Below are positions 41,100-50,406 of a stretch of 64,000 nucleotides of DNA, piece after piece. Location of the stretch: NCBI GenBank assembly GCA_002708445.1, contig PAOB01000009.1:29780-93779 (forward strand), read 5' to 3'. The translations under genes were made by a program, and so were the position numbers. A model generated the notes under the pieces. It was not told the DNA's origin and searched no databases. It saw only the letters and a program-made list of their open reading frames with translations. How positions within the stretch are numbered: the stretch's first letter is position 1; each line of letters begins with the position of its first letter. The DNA is from Candidatus Arcticimaribacter sp. (GTDB lineage Bacteria; Bacteroidota; Bacteroidia; Flavobacteriales; Flavobacteriaceae).

Positions 41100-43361
41100 A
41101 TGAAGAGCAATTTTTTATTTTTTTCGTTTGCTTTTATTTTTTCTGGCCTTCTTTTTTCACAAGAGGAAACCCCAAAAGCAGTCCAATCGGGACACAAAAA
41201 CAACAATAATTTCAAACAACTTTACGAAGAATTTTCTACTCCAAATCGGTTTAGAACAGCATCAGGTGCACCAGGCATTGATTATTATCAGCAGCAGGTA
41301 GACTACATAATGAACATTGAATTAGATGATCAAAACAAGAAGTTGTATGGTGAAGAAACGATAACTTACACCAATAATTCTCCAGATGATTTAGCATATC
41401 TTTGGCTGCAATTGGATCAGAATATTCGAAAGAAAGATGCTCCAGCCTTAGAAAAAAATACTTCTTCATTTGCTTCAATGGAAGATGTTGAAAGTTTTGT
41501 AGAAGAGACTTTCAAAGAGCCCTTTGATGGTGGATTTAATATTGAATATGTTAAAGATTCTAACGGGAAGCCGCTGCGTAATACCATAAATCAAACCATG
41601 ATGCGTGTGGACTTACCGACCCCCCTGAAAAGTGGGCAACAATTTGTTTTTTCAATTAAGTGGTGGTACAACATAAATAATCATGTGGTTGATCGAGCAC
41701 GATCAGGTTATGAATATTTTCCAAAAGACGATAATCGTGTTTATGTTATTGCTCAATTTTTTCCGCGTTTGGCTGTTTACAACGATGTCGAGGGCTGGCA
41801 AAATTATCAGTTTTGGGACAATGGTGAGTTTGCATTAAATTTTGGTAATTACGAGGTCAATATTACAGTACCAGAAGATCATATTATGGAAGCAACTGGG
41901 GAATTGCAAAACCCTAAAGAAGTCCTCTCAAAGGTTGAGCTACAACGTTACAAAAAAGCTTTGAATACTTTTGATAAACCCGTTTTAATCGTCAACCAAG
42001 AGGAAGCCCAGATAAAAGAAGCAACCAAAGCAACTAAGAAAAGTACTTGGAAATTTAAGGCTCAAAATGTTAGAGACTTTGGTTTTGCTACTTCAAGACG
42101 ATTTATTTGGGATATGATAGCTGTTAAAGTAGGCAACAAAAATGTAATAGCTTCATCATTGTACCCAAAAGAAGGAAATCCTTTATGGGAAGAATACTCC
42201 ACAAAAGTTGTAGCCCACACATTAAAAGTTTATTCAAAGTATACTTTTGATTATCCTTATCCAAAAGCGGTATCTGTTCATTCCAAAAATCAAGGAATGG
42301 AGTATCCCATGATTTGCTGGAATCATGGAAGACCCAATGAAGATGGAACCTATTCTGATAAAGTTAAATACGGAATGATTAGTGTTATTATTCATGAGGT
42401 AGGTCATAATTATTTCCCAATGATTGTTAATTCAGACGAGCGACAATGGGGTTGGATGGATGAAGGTCTCGATACTTTTGTGCAGTATTTAACTGAGCAA
42501 GAATTTGAGCCGAATTATCCTTCACGCAGAGGCGATCCTTCAAAAGTCATTCGATACATGTCTGGGGATCAAGATTTCATAAGCCCAATCATGTCCAATC
42601 CTGAAAATGTATTTCAACTTGGACCAAATGCCTACGGTAAACCCGCCACTGCTCTTAATATTCTGAGAGAAACGATAATGGGCGAAGAGCTTTTTGATTA
42701 TGCTTTTAAAACCTATTCTCAACGCTGGATGTTCAAGCATCCTTCTCCTGAAGATTTCTTTAGAACAATGGAAGATGCCTCAGCAGTTGATTTGGATTGG
42801 TTTTGGAGGGGATGGTTTTACTCAACAGATGTTGTTGACATAGGAGTAAAATCATTAAAAAGATTTTACATTTCTTCAAAACCCAACAAGCAAGTTGATG
42901 ATGCTGTTTCGGAATATGGAATGACTTCTGATCTATTTCCAGATATGGTTTTTATGATTGATGAAGAATCTGAGTCATTTTCCGAAGAACTAAAAAATAA
43001 CGAGATGAATTCAGAGGTTCTCAAGAATTACCTAGAAGAGAATAAAGCTACCCTTTCTGGAAAAACATTACCAAAGTATTACTATGAAATTGAGTTTGAA
43101 AAACCTGGAGGTATTGTTATGCCTATCATCGTAGAATATTCGTATGTCGATGGAACAAAAGAACAGGTAACTTATCCCGTTCAAGTTTGGCGAAAAAACC
43201 CTCAATCTGTTACAAAAAGGATTACTTCCAACAAGGAAATTGTTAAAGTAGTAATTGATCCCAAAGCCAAAACAGCTGACGTTAACCTTTCAAATAATAG
43301 TTGGCCAAAAGAAGAGATAAAGTCAGATTTTGATAAGTTTAAGGAAGCTGTAAAAGGATAA
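41100..43361 (+). CDS. M1 family metallopeptidase
   Basis: Exported zinc aminopeptidase-like protein of 753 aa. The signal peptide MKSNFLFFSFAFIFSGLLFSQ begins at ATG 41100; the in-frame ATG at 41043 lies within the DUF6702 gene and has no such signal. The zinc site is IIHEVGHNYFPMIVNSDERQWGWMDEG: HEVGH from residue 432 and the third ligand Glu 18-19 residues on. MEYPMICWNHG corresponds to the GxMEN exopeptidase region in modified form. It ends the four-gene run. Confidence 0.93.
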   Translation: MKSNFLFFSFAFIFSGLLFSQEETPKAVQSGHKNNNNFKQLYEEFSTPNRFRTASGAPGIDYYQQQVDYIMNIELDDQNKKLYGEETITYTNNSPDDLAYLWLQLDQNIRKKDAPALEKNTSSFASMEDVESFVEETFKEPFDGGFNIEYVKDSNGKPLRNTINQTMMRVDLPTPLKSGQQFVFSIKWWYNINNHVVDRARSGYEYFPKDDNRVYVIAQFFPRLAVYNDVEGWQNYQFWDNGEFALNFGNYEVNITVPEDHIMEATGELQNPKEVLSKVELQRYKKALNTFDKPVLIVNQEEAQIKEATKATKKSTWKFKAQNVRDFGFATSRRFIWDMIAVKVGNKNVIASSLYPKEGNPLWEEYSTKVVAHTLKVYSKYTFDYPYPKAVSVHSKNQGMEYPMICWNHGRPNEDGTYSDKVKYGMISVIIHEVGHNYFPMIVNSDERQWGWMDEGLDTFVQYLTEQEFEPNYPSRRGDPSKVIRYMSGDQDFISPIMSNPENVFQLGPNAYGKPATALNILRETIMGEELFDYAFKTYSQRWMFKHPSPEDFFRTMEDASAVDLDWFWRGWFYSTDVVDIGVKSLKRFYISSKPNKQVDDAVSEYGMTSDLFPDMVFMIDEESESFSEELKNNEMNSEVLKNYLEENKATLSGKTLPKYYYEIEFEKPGGIVMPIIVEYSYVDGTKEQVTYPVQVWRKNPQSVTKRITSNKEIVKVVIDPKAKTADVNLSNNSWPKEEIKSDFDKFKEAVKG

Positions 43362-43390
43362 GGAATAATAAAATCATCTAATAAATCTAG

Positions 43391-43417
43391 TTGCATTTTA
43401 ATTGAAATGTATATTTG
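43391..43417 (+). promoter_or_regulatory. promoter of the TatA-type gene
   Basis: TTG at 43391-43393 and TATATTTG at 43410-43417 (16-nt spacer) approximate the Bacteroidota promoter. The -7 box ends 11 nt before ATG 43429 and lies inside the longer in-frame extension from 43402, which rules that start out. Confidence 0.55.
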
Positions 43418-43428
43418 TAAAAAAAAAC

Positions 43429-43698
43429 ATGTTCACATTCATTAGCGGAGCGGAGATCGTTTTTATATTTTTTATCATACTGTTGATATTTGGTGCTGAT
43501 AAAATCCCCACTATTGCAAGGGGATTGGCTAAAGGCATTTCACAGGTTAGAAATGCTACTAACGAAATAAAGACAGAGATTCAAAAATCAGCAGATGTTG
43601 ATCCATCAAAATCCATAACATCAGAGTTCACCAAAGAAATAGATCAAGTCAAAGAAGATTTTGATAAAATATCAGGTTCAATAAAAAGAAAGCTTTAA
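43429..43698 (+). CDS. tatA: TatA/E-type twin-arginine translocase subunit
   Basis: An 89-aa subunit of the Tat export system for folded proteins. One N-terminal membrane helix (FISGAEIVFIFFIILLIFGADKIPTIARG) precedes an amphipathic helix and a charged C-terminal tail. The FGxxxIPxxARGLxK hinge is present (FGADKIPTIARGLAKG). I choose ATG 43429, because the in-frame ATG at 43402 would lie upstream of a -7 box. It stands apart from tatC. Its 3' end overlaps the convergent O-methyltransferase by 4 nt. Confidence 0.92.
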   Translation: MFTFISGAEIVFIFFIILLIFGADKIPTIARGLAKGISQVRNATNEIKTEIQKSADVDPSKSITSEFTKEIDQVKEDFDKISGSIKRKL

Positions 43699-44336
43699 CG
43701 GACACGACTCAGGGTTAAACCATCTCGAAGAGGAAGGATTACACTTTCTACTCTTGGGTCGCTTGCGAGTAATTTATTAAACTTTTGAAGTACTTGAGTG
43801 TCTTTGTCCTTAGGATCAGCTTTTTGAGTAACTTTCCCACTCCAGAGAACATTATCCGACAGAATTAGTCCGCCAGAACGTGTTTTGGGAAGAACCAATT
43901 CAAAATAATTAAGATAATTGGTTTTATCTGCATCCAAAAAAACAAGATCATAATCATGTTTAAGATTTGGAATAAGATCTATTGCATTACCAAGGTGCTG
44001 ATGAATTTGTGTTCCAAAACCAGAACGGTCGAAATACTTTCGCTGAAAATCCATCAATTCTTCATTTTTATCAATGGTATCAATTTCCCCTCCATTCACC
44101 AAACCTTCGGCTAAACAAAGTGTCGCGTATCCTGTGTAGGTTCCAATTTCTAAAACCCTTTTAGGAGCAATTAGTTTTGACAACATACTTAAAAACCTTC
44201 CTTGTAATGTTCCACTAAGCATTCTAGGCAACAATATTTTTTGATGAGTTTCGCGAGCTAAATTTGTCAAAATTTCGGGTTCACTCTGCGAATTTGCTTT
44301 AACATAGTCAGCCAATATTTCGCTAATAAATTCCAT
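43695..44336 (-). CDS. class I SAM O-methyltransferase (COMT-like)
   Basis: A 213-aa methyltransferase of the caffeoyl-CoA/catechol O-methyltransferase group. The SAM motif is RVLEIGTYTGYATLCLAEGL near residue 59; metal and substrate region blocks are DLVFLDADKTNYLNYFEL and GGLILSDNVLWSGKV. The C-terminus is LPLRDGLTLSRVR, usual for the group. The substrate is unknown. It lies 10 nt after the flavin reductase gene on the same strand. Confidence 0.92.
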   Translation of the reverse strand: MEFISEILADYVKANSQSEPEILTNLARETHQKILLPRMLSGTLQGRFLSMLSKLIAPKRVLEIGTYTGYATLCLAEGLVNGGEIDTIDKNEELMDFQRKYFDRSGFGTQIHQHLGNAIDLIPNLKHDYDLVFLDADKTNYLNYFELVLPKTRSGGLILSDNVLWSGKVTQKADPKDKDTQVLQKFNKLLASDPRVESVILPLRDGLTLSRVR

Positions 44337-44346
44337 TTAATTTACT

Positions 44347-44964
44347 TTAATTTTTTGGGCGTTGATAAGGAAATCTTTCAATCATCTTTGGAATTGCGTA
44401 TCCATCAAGACCATTTATTGTAACCACACCACCTTTATCCAACTGTACCCAACCATCTTCATGAAGCATATCGTCATTGATAAATAGGTGTTCTATTTGA
44501 CCAACAATCATCAAAGTATCATTCTCTTTGATGTAATATTCGTTAACATAGCTGCAACCCATCTGTAATGGAGCATTTTTCACAAAAGGAGCTTTTATTT
44601 CTTTTTTGAACTCTTCTGTAAAATAAGTTTGGTCGAATTCTGAAACTTCTTCAGGGTACTTGGCTGATGTATGATGCGCATCTTCTATTTGACTTTTGTG
44701 GATGTGATTGATTGTAAAGAAACCATTATTTTTCATGTTCTGATATGTATGTCTCGGAACTGTTGTTGGGCGAAGAATAAAACCAATTAATGGGGGGTTA
44801 CTTCCTAGGTGAGTAACTGAATTGAAAACGGCAAGATTAGTACTTCCATTTTCAGATTGTGTGCCTATTAAGTTTGCCGATTTGTATCCAGTACAACTGT
44901 TGATCATGTTCAATCTGAAGATAGATGACATTTTTTTGATATCTTCTTTGGAGAAGTGTTTCAT
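44347..44964 (-). CDS. flavin reductase family protein (FMN-binding split barrel)
   Basis: A 205-aa flavoprotein of the flavin-reductase-like group: INSCTGYKSANLIGTQSENGSTNLAVFNSVTHLGSNPPLIGFILRP gives the split-barrel FMN pocket, followed by TYQNMKNNGFFTINHI. The partner oxygenase is not visible. It precedes the O-methyltransferase with a 10-nt gap. TATCTTTA upstream on the minus strand is one mismatch from the -7 box. Confidence 0.9.
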   Translation of the reverse strand: MKHFSKEDIKKMSSIFRLNMINSCTGYKSANLIGTQSENGSTNLAVFNSVTHLGSNPPLIGFILRPTTVPRHTYQNMKNNGFFTINHIHKSQIEDAHHTSAKYPEEVSEFDQTYFTEEFKKEIKAPFVKNAPLQMGCSYVNEYYIKENDTLMIVGQIEHLFINDDMLHEDGWVQLDKGGVVTINGLDGYAIPKMIERFPYQRPKN

Positions 44965-45015
44965 TTTTTTTGGAGTAAAGATAAGTGTTGCATAATGTTT
45001 TAATTAGAAAAATCT

Positions 45016-45222
45016 TTAGCTATTGTTTTTATCTTCTACTTTAATAATCTGAAACAATAAAAAACCAACACCAGCAATAAGACAAACTAAGTAAATAAAG
45101 TGTTTGTATTTTTCTATTCCTTTGAAAGACCCGTTCAATACAAAGCTATCAATGATACTTATAAAACCAAAAAGGAAAGCGAGGATAAAAATAGGTCTGT
45201 ATTTATTGAAGAAGCTTTTCAT
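45016..45222 (-). CDS. small two-helix membrane protein, hypothetical
   Basis: A 68-aa reading frame: basic start MKSFFNKYRP, helix IFILAFLFGFISIIDSFVL, a short loop NGSFKGIEKYK, helix HFIYLVCLIAGVGFLLFQII, and an acidic-basic tail. It has a plausible ATG (45222) and composition for a real membrane protein. I recognise no family. It is 51 nt upstream of the flavin reductase on the same strand. Confidence 0.6.
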   Translation of the reverse strand: MKSFFNKYRPIFILAFLFGFISIIDSFVLNGSFKGIEKYKHFIYLVCLIAGVGFLLFQIIKVEDKNNS

Positions 45223-45289
45223 AGAAAAAGGTTATGATTATTAAGTTCTAAAATACAAAAGATTAGCTAAAAATTTTATTTCTACATTA

Positions 45290-45313
45290 TTAATAATTAT
45301 AGTTAATAATTAT
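45290..45313. repeat. 11-nt direct repeat before the PKD-protein gene
   Basis: TTAATAATTAT occurs at 45290-45300 and again at 45303-45313, a 13-nt period, just 14 nt upstream of the PKD-protein ATG. It could be a tandem operator or a chance AT-rich repeat. The -7-like TATTTTTA follows it. Confidence 0.4.
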
Positions 45314-45327
45314 TTTATTTTTACAGT

Positions 45328-46329
45328 ATGCAATCAAAGAGAGTAAAAGGAATCATTTACGTTTTTTTGTGTTTACTTCAGTTTACTGAAAGCTGTTCTG
45401 CGCCTGTATTTGAAACTCCAAAAAAATCAGATCAATTTGCAGGTTGGGAAAATGAAGGAAAGATAAACGCATCCTTCATTGCTTCGGGTCGGTCAGTCGC
45501 TTCTACAAGTAACACTGGATCCCCATCATTATCAGTAAGTTACATTGCAACAGCACCTAATGTTGATTCTGTTTTATGGCAATTTCCTGGGGGAAATCCT
45601 TCTTCTTCCACTTTGGTCCAACAAGACGTAACTTATTCAAATTTTGGAACTTATGATGTTGGTCTCAGGGTTTCGAACTTAGATGACAACGATTACAGAT
45701 TTTTGGAAAATTATGTTAGATTGTATTACAAAGACGACTGGTCTTTTGGTGCTGACAGTTGGTCAGTCACGGGAACAACCGCTGTCACAGATTTTGTACC
45801 CTTTGTAGATGCGAATGGATCATCATGGATTTACGTACCGCATACAATCGAAAATGAAGCGAAATGCGTAAAGTCATTTACGGGTTTTCCCTCAAATAAA
45901 CTGGATTTGGAATTTGAATACAAGCTTGATCGTATACCTGAGTTGTATTTAGCTACAACTTATCAGGTAAGCTCTTCATCAATTACCGTTTCTGGGACAA
46001 CACAAACAACAACATTTACTTTGTCCAACATAGTAAGTCCAACGCAATACGTTGAAGCAAATTCTACACCCACTCCAACCAAATTCACTTCCCCAACAAC
46101 CTATCCTGGTCAGAGACGTTTAACTTTAAATTACAATAATATTCCTATTTGGACAACCTCGAGGATGACAGAGGGTACGTTTAGAAGAGTAAAATTATCT
46201 TTGCCCTCCCTAGCAAACTTTAATTTGAGTTATGTGATTTCGGCAAATTCAAAAAACTCATCTGGTGTAATTGAATATCCATTCCAAACAGATATTAGAA
46301 ACATGACCATTAAATTTAATAACAAATAG
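45328..46329 (+). CDS. PKD-domain surface protein, orphan
   Basis: A 333-aa exported protein; the N-terminus RVKGIIYVFLCLLQFTESCSAP is signal-like with a possible lipid-attached Cys (weak lipobox). A PKD beta-sandwich follows (VDSVLWQFPGGNPSSSTLVQQDVTYSNFGTYDVGLRVSN, about residues 78-117). The C-terminal 200 residues (SWIYVPHTIENEAKCVKSF, LDLEFEYKLDR) are Ser/Thr-rich beta structure, perhaps carbohydrate-binding. I do not recognise a known family beyond PKD. It stands alone, divergent from and convergent with unrelated genes. Confidence 0.72.
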   Translation: MQSKRVKGIIYVFLCLLQFTESCSAPVFETPKKSDQFAGWENEGKINASFIASGRSVASTSNTGSPSLSVSYIATAPNVDSVLWQFPGGNPSSSTLVQQDVTYSNFGTYDVGLRVSNLDDNDYRFLENYVRLYYKDDWSFGADSWSVTGTTAVTDFVPFVDANGSSWIYVPHTIENEAKCVKSFTGFPSNKLDLEFEYKLDRIPELYLATTYQVSSSSITVSGTTQTTTFTLSNIVSPTQYVEANSTPTPTKFTSPTTYPGQRRLTLNYNNIPIWTTSRMTEGTFRRVKLSLPSLANFNLSYVISANSKNSSGVIEYPFQTDIRNMTIKFNNK

Positions 46330-46343
46330 TAAAAGAGACTTCT

Positions 46344-47729
46344 TTAAATAATCCGTTTGGGATTAAGAATATTCAGGGGGTCAAACGTTTTTTTAAGAGT
46401 TCTCATCATTTCTATTTCTTCTTTCGACCTGCTTGTAAATAAGTACTCTTTTTTGTGTAAACCAATTCCGTGTTCTGCTGAGACAGAGCCGCCAATTTCT
46501 TTAAGAGGTTTGTAAATAATTGAATTGATGGCGTCTATTATTTCTGCACTGTTATCTTTTTTTCCAATTATGAAATGAATATTTCCATCTGCGACATGCC
46601 CAAAAGGGAAAACACGTTCAATAAAAGGAAGTTTTTCGAGTTCAACAATCATATGGTCTACGAGTTCTCCAATCAGTGGGATAGGGATGCTGATGTCAAA
46701 ATGTTGATCATGATTAGCCTGAGCTGCCAAAACAGAAACATCCTCCCTAATTTGCCAAATTGAGCTCAATTCCCGTTCAGATTGAGCCATAACACCATCT
46801 TCTATCAATTCCTTTTCAAGTGCTTGTCCAATAAGGTCCTCGAGGCGGACATAATCTTGTTCTGCTTGACTTCCTAAACTCTCAACAAATACATAGTAGT
46901 TGTGTTCTTGTGCTAGAGGGGGTGTAAGATGAGAGGGTTGAGTTGTCATTGCTTTGTAGGTTCTTTTCCACATCAATTCGAAACCACTTAGTGTTCCTGC
47001 TAGGTTTTGCTCTAAGAATTTAAGTAGTTTAACAACATTTTCATAATTTTTAATTCCAACAACAGCAGAAGAACGGCTTGTCGGAGCTTCGGAAAGTCTT
47101 AAAATAACTTTAGTTACAACTCCGAGGGTTCCTTCTGATCCAATGAATAGTTGTTTTAGGTCATAACCCGAATTGTCTTTTATTATTTTTTTTAGAGAGG
47201 AGATAATAGTTCCATTAGGAAGAACTGCTTCAACACCGAGAACCATTTGTCGGGTCATTCCGTACCTAAAAACCCTAAGCCCACCAGCATTGGTAGACAC
47301 AACACCTCCAATTTGAGCTGAACCCTTTGCCCCAAAACTCATGGGTAACAAAAGGTTTTCTGTTTTGGCAGCATCTATAAGATTTTCCAATATTGCACCA
47401 GCTTGTGTAGTTATTGTTCTACTTTGAGAATCGACTTCTTCAATTGCATTCATTTTATCTAAGGCCAATACCAACTGATGCTTTTGTGTTTCGGTTCCTC
47501 CTACAAGATTGGTAACTCCTCCATGAATTACTACCTCTTGTTTGCTACTATGACAAAGCTTCAATATTTTCGAAACTTCCTCAGTAGTTTTTGGGTAAAC
47601 AACAGCTAAAGCCTCTAAAGGAATGTCTGTTTTCCAAATGTGAGTAAAACGATTTTTTTCTGCGCCAGAATGAAGAATGTTATTGGGACCAACAATATTG
47701 ATTAAACTCTTAACTAAATTTTGATTCAT
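46344..47729 (-). CDS. FAD-linked 2-hydroxyacid dehydrogenase (GlcD/D-LDH type)
   Basis: A 461-aa flavoenzyme that oxidises a D-2-hydroxy acid such as lactate or glycolate. The FAD-binding PCMH domain shows EVVIHGGVTNLVGGTETQ and MSFGAKGSAQIGGVVSTNAGGLRVFRYG, and the C-terminal FAD-oxidase domain shows FPFGHVADGNIHFIIG and GGSVSAEHGIGLHKKEYL. Substrate cannot be fixed. It is the last gene in the ald-scoA-scoB run, 9 nt after scoB, so it may feed pyruvate or keto acids into the same pathway. Confidence 0.9.
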   Translation of the reverse strand: MNQNLVKSLINIVGPNNILHSGAEKNRFTHIWKTDIPLEALAVVYPKTTEEVSKILKLCHSSKQEVVIHGGVTNLVGGTETQKHQLVLALDKMNAIEEVDSQSRTITTQAGAILENLIDAAKTENLLLPMSFGAKGSAQIGGVVSTNAGGLRVFRYGMTRQMVLGVEAVLPNGTIISSLKKIIKDNSGYDLKQLFIGSEGTLGVVTKVILRLSEAPTSRSSAVVGIKNYENVVKLLKFLEQNLAGTLSGFELMWKRTYKAMTTQPSHLTPPLAQEHNYYVFVESLGSQAEQDYVRLEDLIGQALEKELIEDGVMAQSERELSSIWQIREDVSVLAAQANHDQHFDISIPIPLIGELVDHMIVELEKLPFIERVFPFGHVADGNIHFIIGKKDNSAEIIDAINSIIYKPLKEIGGSVSAEHGIGLHKKEYLFTSRSKEEIEMMRTLKKTFDPLNILNPKRII

Positions 47730-47738
47730 TATTTATTT

Positions 47739-48395
47739 TTAAAAAGACATTTCATGAACCTCATCTCCATGGATAAGGTCTCCCTCCGTTGCTTGGATTA
47801 CTTGCTCAACACTAACTCCAGGGGCAGTTTCACGCAAAATAAATCCGTTTGGTCCAATATCTAGAACAGCCAGTTCGGTAACAATTTTTTTAACACAGTT
47901 CACTCCAGTCAATGGGAGGGTACACTTTTTCAACAATTTAGAGATTCCAGCTCTATTGGTATGCATCATGGCTACAATGATATTTTCAGCTGAGGCAACC
48001 AAATCCATTGCTCCTCCCATTCCTTTGACCATTTTACCTGGAATTTTCCAATTGGCGATATCCCCAGTTTGAGAAACTTCCATTGCTCCGAGAATAGTAA
48101 GGTCAACGTGCTTGCCACGAATCATCGCAAAACTGGTAGCAGAATCAAAAAATGATGCTCCTTTTAACGTTGTTATTGTCTGTTTCCCTGCATTGATTAG
48201 ATCGGCATCCTCTTCCCCTTCAAAAGGAAAAGGACCCATTCCTAAAACCCCATTTTCACTTTGGAATTCAACATTGATCTCTTTTGGAATGTAATTGGCT
48301 ACTAGGGTTGGGATTCCAATCCCCAAATTGACATAGTATCCATTTTTCAATTCCTGAGCTATCCGCTGTGCAATACCGTTTTTATCTAAGGCCAT
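47739..48395 (-). CDS. scoB: 3-oxoacid CoA-transferase, subunit B
   Basis: Beta subunit of succinyl-CoA:acetoacetate (or acetate) CoA-transferase, 218 aa. The catalytic Glu is in FQSENGVLGMGPFP near residue 45. LGIGIPTLVANYIP near residue 25 and GKMVKGMGGAMDLVASA are family blocks. It follows the A subunit by 3 nt. Activates ketone bodies or acetate using another acyl-CoA; the exact pair is uncertain. Confidence 0.94.
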   Translation of the reverse strand: MALDKNGIAQRIAQELKNGYYVNLGIGIPTLVANYIPKEINVEFQSENGVLGMGPFPFEGEEDADLINAGKQTITTLKGASFFDSATSFAMIRGKHVDLTILGAMEVSQTGDIANWKIPGKMVKGMGGAMDLVASAENIIVAMMHTNRAGISKLLKKCTLPLTGVNCVKKIVTELAVLDIGPNGFILRETAPGVSVEQVIQATEGDLIHGDEVHEMSF

Positions 48396-48398
48396 AAT

Positions 48399-49100
48399 TT
48401 ATGTTTTGGATCGAACTGTGCGTTGTTCTATTCTTTTTTCATAATTAATTCCTTCAAAAATTCTTTGCACAAAAATTCCCGAAACATGGATTTCGTTTGG
48501 GTCTAGGGTACCTGCTGGAACCAATTCTTCTACTTCAGCAACAGTAATTTTTGCAGCCCCGCACATTACGGGGTTAAAATTTCGAGCACTACCCTTAAAA
48601 ATTAAATTTCCAGCTTCATCCCCTTTCCATGCTTTAATAAAACCAAAATCAGCTTTAAAAGCGTTTTCCAATACGTGCATTTTTCCATTAAACTCTCGAA
48701 CCTCTTTTCCCTCGGCAATTTCTGTCCCAAAGCCTGCGGGAGTGAAAAAAGCAGGAATTCCTGCTTGGCCAGCCCTAGCACGTTCTGCTAAGGTACCTTG
48801 GGGAATGAGTTCCACTTCTAATTCTCCACTCAGCATTTGTCGCTCAAATTCTTCATTTTCTCCAACATAAGAGGCGGTCATTTTTTTGATTTGTTTTTGC
48901 TGAAGCAATAAACCCAAACCAAAATCATCAACTCCAGCATTGTTTGAAATACAGCTGAGGTTTGTTATTTTTAGGCGAACCAATTCGGCAATAGCATTTT
49001 CTGGGATTCCACATAAGCCAAAGCCACCCAGTAGTAGAGTCATGTTACTCTTAACTCCTTTTAGAGCCTCTGATACATTAGACACGGTTTTATCAATCAT
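48399..49100 (-). CDS. scoA: 3-oxoacid CoA-transferase, subunit A
   Basis: Alpha subunit, 233 aa. [18 protein letters not shown] near residue 20 is the CoA-site block; [38 protein letters not shown] and [18 protein letters not shown] are typical. It is 12 nt downstream of alanine dehydrogenase and 3 nt upstream of scoB, so the three are co-expressed. Confidence 0.94.
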   Translation of the reverse strand: MIDKTVSNVSEALKGVKSNMTLLLGGFGLCGIPENAIAELVRLKITNLSCISNNAGVDDFGLGLLLQQKQIKKMTASYVGENEEFERQMLSGELEVELIPQGTLAERARAGQAGIPAFFTPAGFGTEIAEGKEVREFNGKMHVLENAFKADFGFIKAWKGDEAGNLIFKGSARNFNPVMCGAAKITVAEVEELVPAGTLDPNEIHVSGIFVQRIFEGINYEKRIEQRTVRSKT

Positions 49101-49112
49101 AGGGTAATAAGA

Positions 49113-50228
49113 TTAAACTAAAACATTTTCTAGAGTATGGTGGGGTAGGTTGAACGCATTTGCTATGGGCTCATACACAATTTGACCATTAATAATGTTA
49201 AGTCCTTTTGCAAGCCCCATATTTGCTTTACATGCTTTTTTCCATCCTTTAGCAGCAATAACTTTGGCGTATGGAAGAGTTACATTATTTAAAGCTTGTG
49301 TGGAAGTGATGGGTACAGCTCCAGGAATATTGGCCACACAATAGTGTAAAATACCCTCTTCAATAAAAGTTGGGTTTTCATGAGTAGTTGGAACACAGGT
49401 TTCAAAACATCCTCCTTGATCAACAGCCACGTCAACAAGAACAGTTCCTTTAGTCATCTCACGAAGCATTTCTTTGGTAATTAATTTTGGAGCTTTAGCT
49501 CCAGGAACCAAGATTGCTCCAATAATTAAGTCAGCTGTTTTGATAAGCCTCCGGATGGTATCCTCGGATGAAAAAATTGGAGTTACATTTGGGGGAAGAA
49601 TTTCAGACAAGTAACGGAGTCGATCCATACTGATGTCCAAAATTGTGACTTCTGCTCCAAGTCCAGCAGCCATTTTAGCAGCTTCTGTTCCAACTACACC
49701 CCCTCCAAGGATAACAACCTTTGCAGGAGGAACTCCAGGTACCCCTCCTAATAAAATACCTTTTCCATGTTGAGGTTTTTCAAGATATTTAGCACCTTGC
49801 TGAACAGACATACGACCAGCGACTTCGGACATCGGAATCAACAATGGAAGTCTTTTTAAGTGGTCTTCTACCGTTTCATAGGAAATACAAATTGCTTTAC
49901 GCGCCTGCATACCAAGTGTTAATTCTTCGGAAGAGGCAAAGTGAAAATAAGTAAAAAGAATTTGACCTTCACGAATCAAATCATATTCACTAGACAAAGG
50001 TTCTTTGACTTTTACGATCATTTCGCTTTCCCCATAAATAGACGCAGCATCAGTTAATATTTGAGCCCCCACATTGATGTATTCTTGGTCTGCGAAACCA
50101 CTGCCCAGACCTGCTGAGGCTTCAACATAAACTGTATTGCGATCTTTCACCAATTCTGAAACACTAGCTGGAGTAAGACCAACTCTATTTTCATTATTTT
50201 TTATTTCTTTAGGTACACCTATTATCAT
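49113..50228 (-). CDS. ald: alanine dehydrogenase
   Basis: NAD-dependent enzyme interconverting L-alanine and pyruvate plus ammonia, 371 aa as expected. The N-terminal domain begins MIIGVPKEIKNNENRVGLTPASV; the NAD motif is VVILGGGVVGTEAAKMAAGLGAEVTILD, and DQGGCFETCVPTTHENPTFIEEGILHYCVANIPGAVPITST is the conserved catalytic region. It heads the operon with the CoA-transferase subunits and the hydroxyacid dehydrogenase, linking amino acid, pyruvate and acyl-CoA metabolism. Confidence 0.95.
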   Translation of the reverse strand: MIIGVPKEIKNNENRVGLTPASVSELVKDRNTVYVEASAGLGSGFADQEYINVGAQILTDAASIYGESEMIVKVKEPLSSEYDLIREGQILFTYFHFASSEELTLGMQARKAICISYETVEDHLKRLPLLIPMSEVAGRMSVQQGAKYLEKPQHGKGILLGGVPGVPPAKVVILGGGVVGTEAAKMAAGLGAEVTILDISMDRLRYLSEILPPNVTPIFSSEDTIRRLIKTADLIIGAILVPGAKAPKLITKEMLREMTKGTVLVDVAVDQGGCFETCVPTTHENPTFIEEGILHYCVANIPGAVPITSTQALNNVTLPYAKVIAAKGWKKACKANMGLAKGLNIINGQIVYEPIANAFNLPHHTLENVLV

Positions 50229-50372
50229 AATTGTGGTATGTAAATTTTCAATAAATGTACTTATTTTTTTGAATCTAAAACATTTTCAAACTACTGATTT
50301 TAAGTGCTTAATTGTCGATTCAAGCTTTGTTATTTTAGCTCTAATACCTTAGAGGGAAAACTTCTGTTTTTA

Positions 50373-50403
50373 TTGGGTTAAGCTTTTAAAAAAAGTATCT
50401 TTG
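50373..50403 (+). promoter_or_regulatory. consensus promoter of the DUF1456 gene
   Basis: TTG at 50373-50375, a 20-nt spacer, and TATCTTTG at 50396-50403: a full match to TTG-N17-23-TAnnTTTG. The box ends 3 nt before ATG 50407, which predicts a leaderless transcript. It also excludes the TTG at 50401 as start codon. Confidence 0.62.
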
Positions 50404-50406
50404 AAT

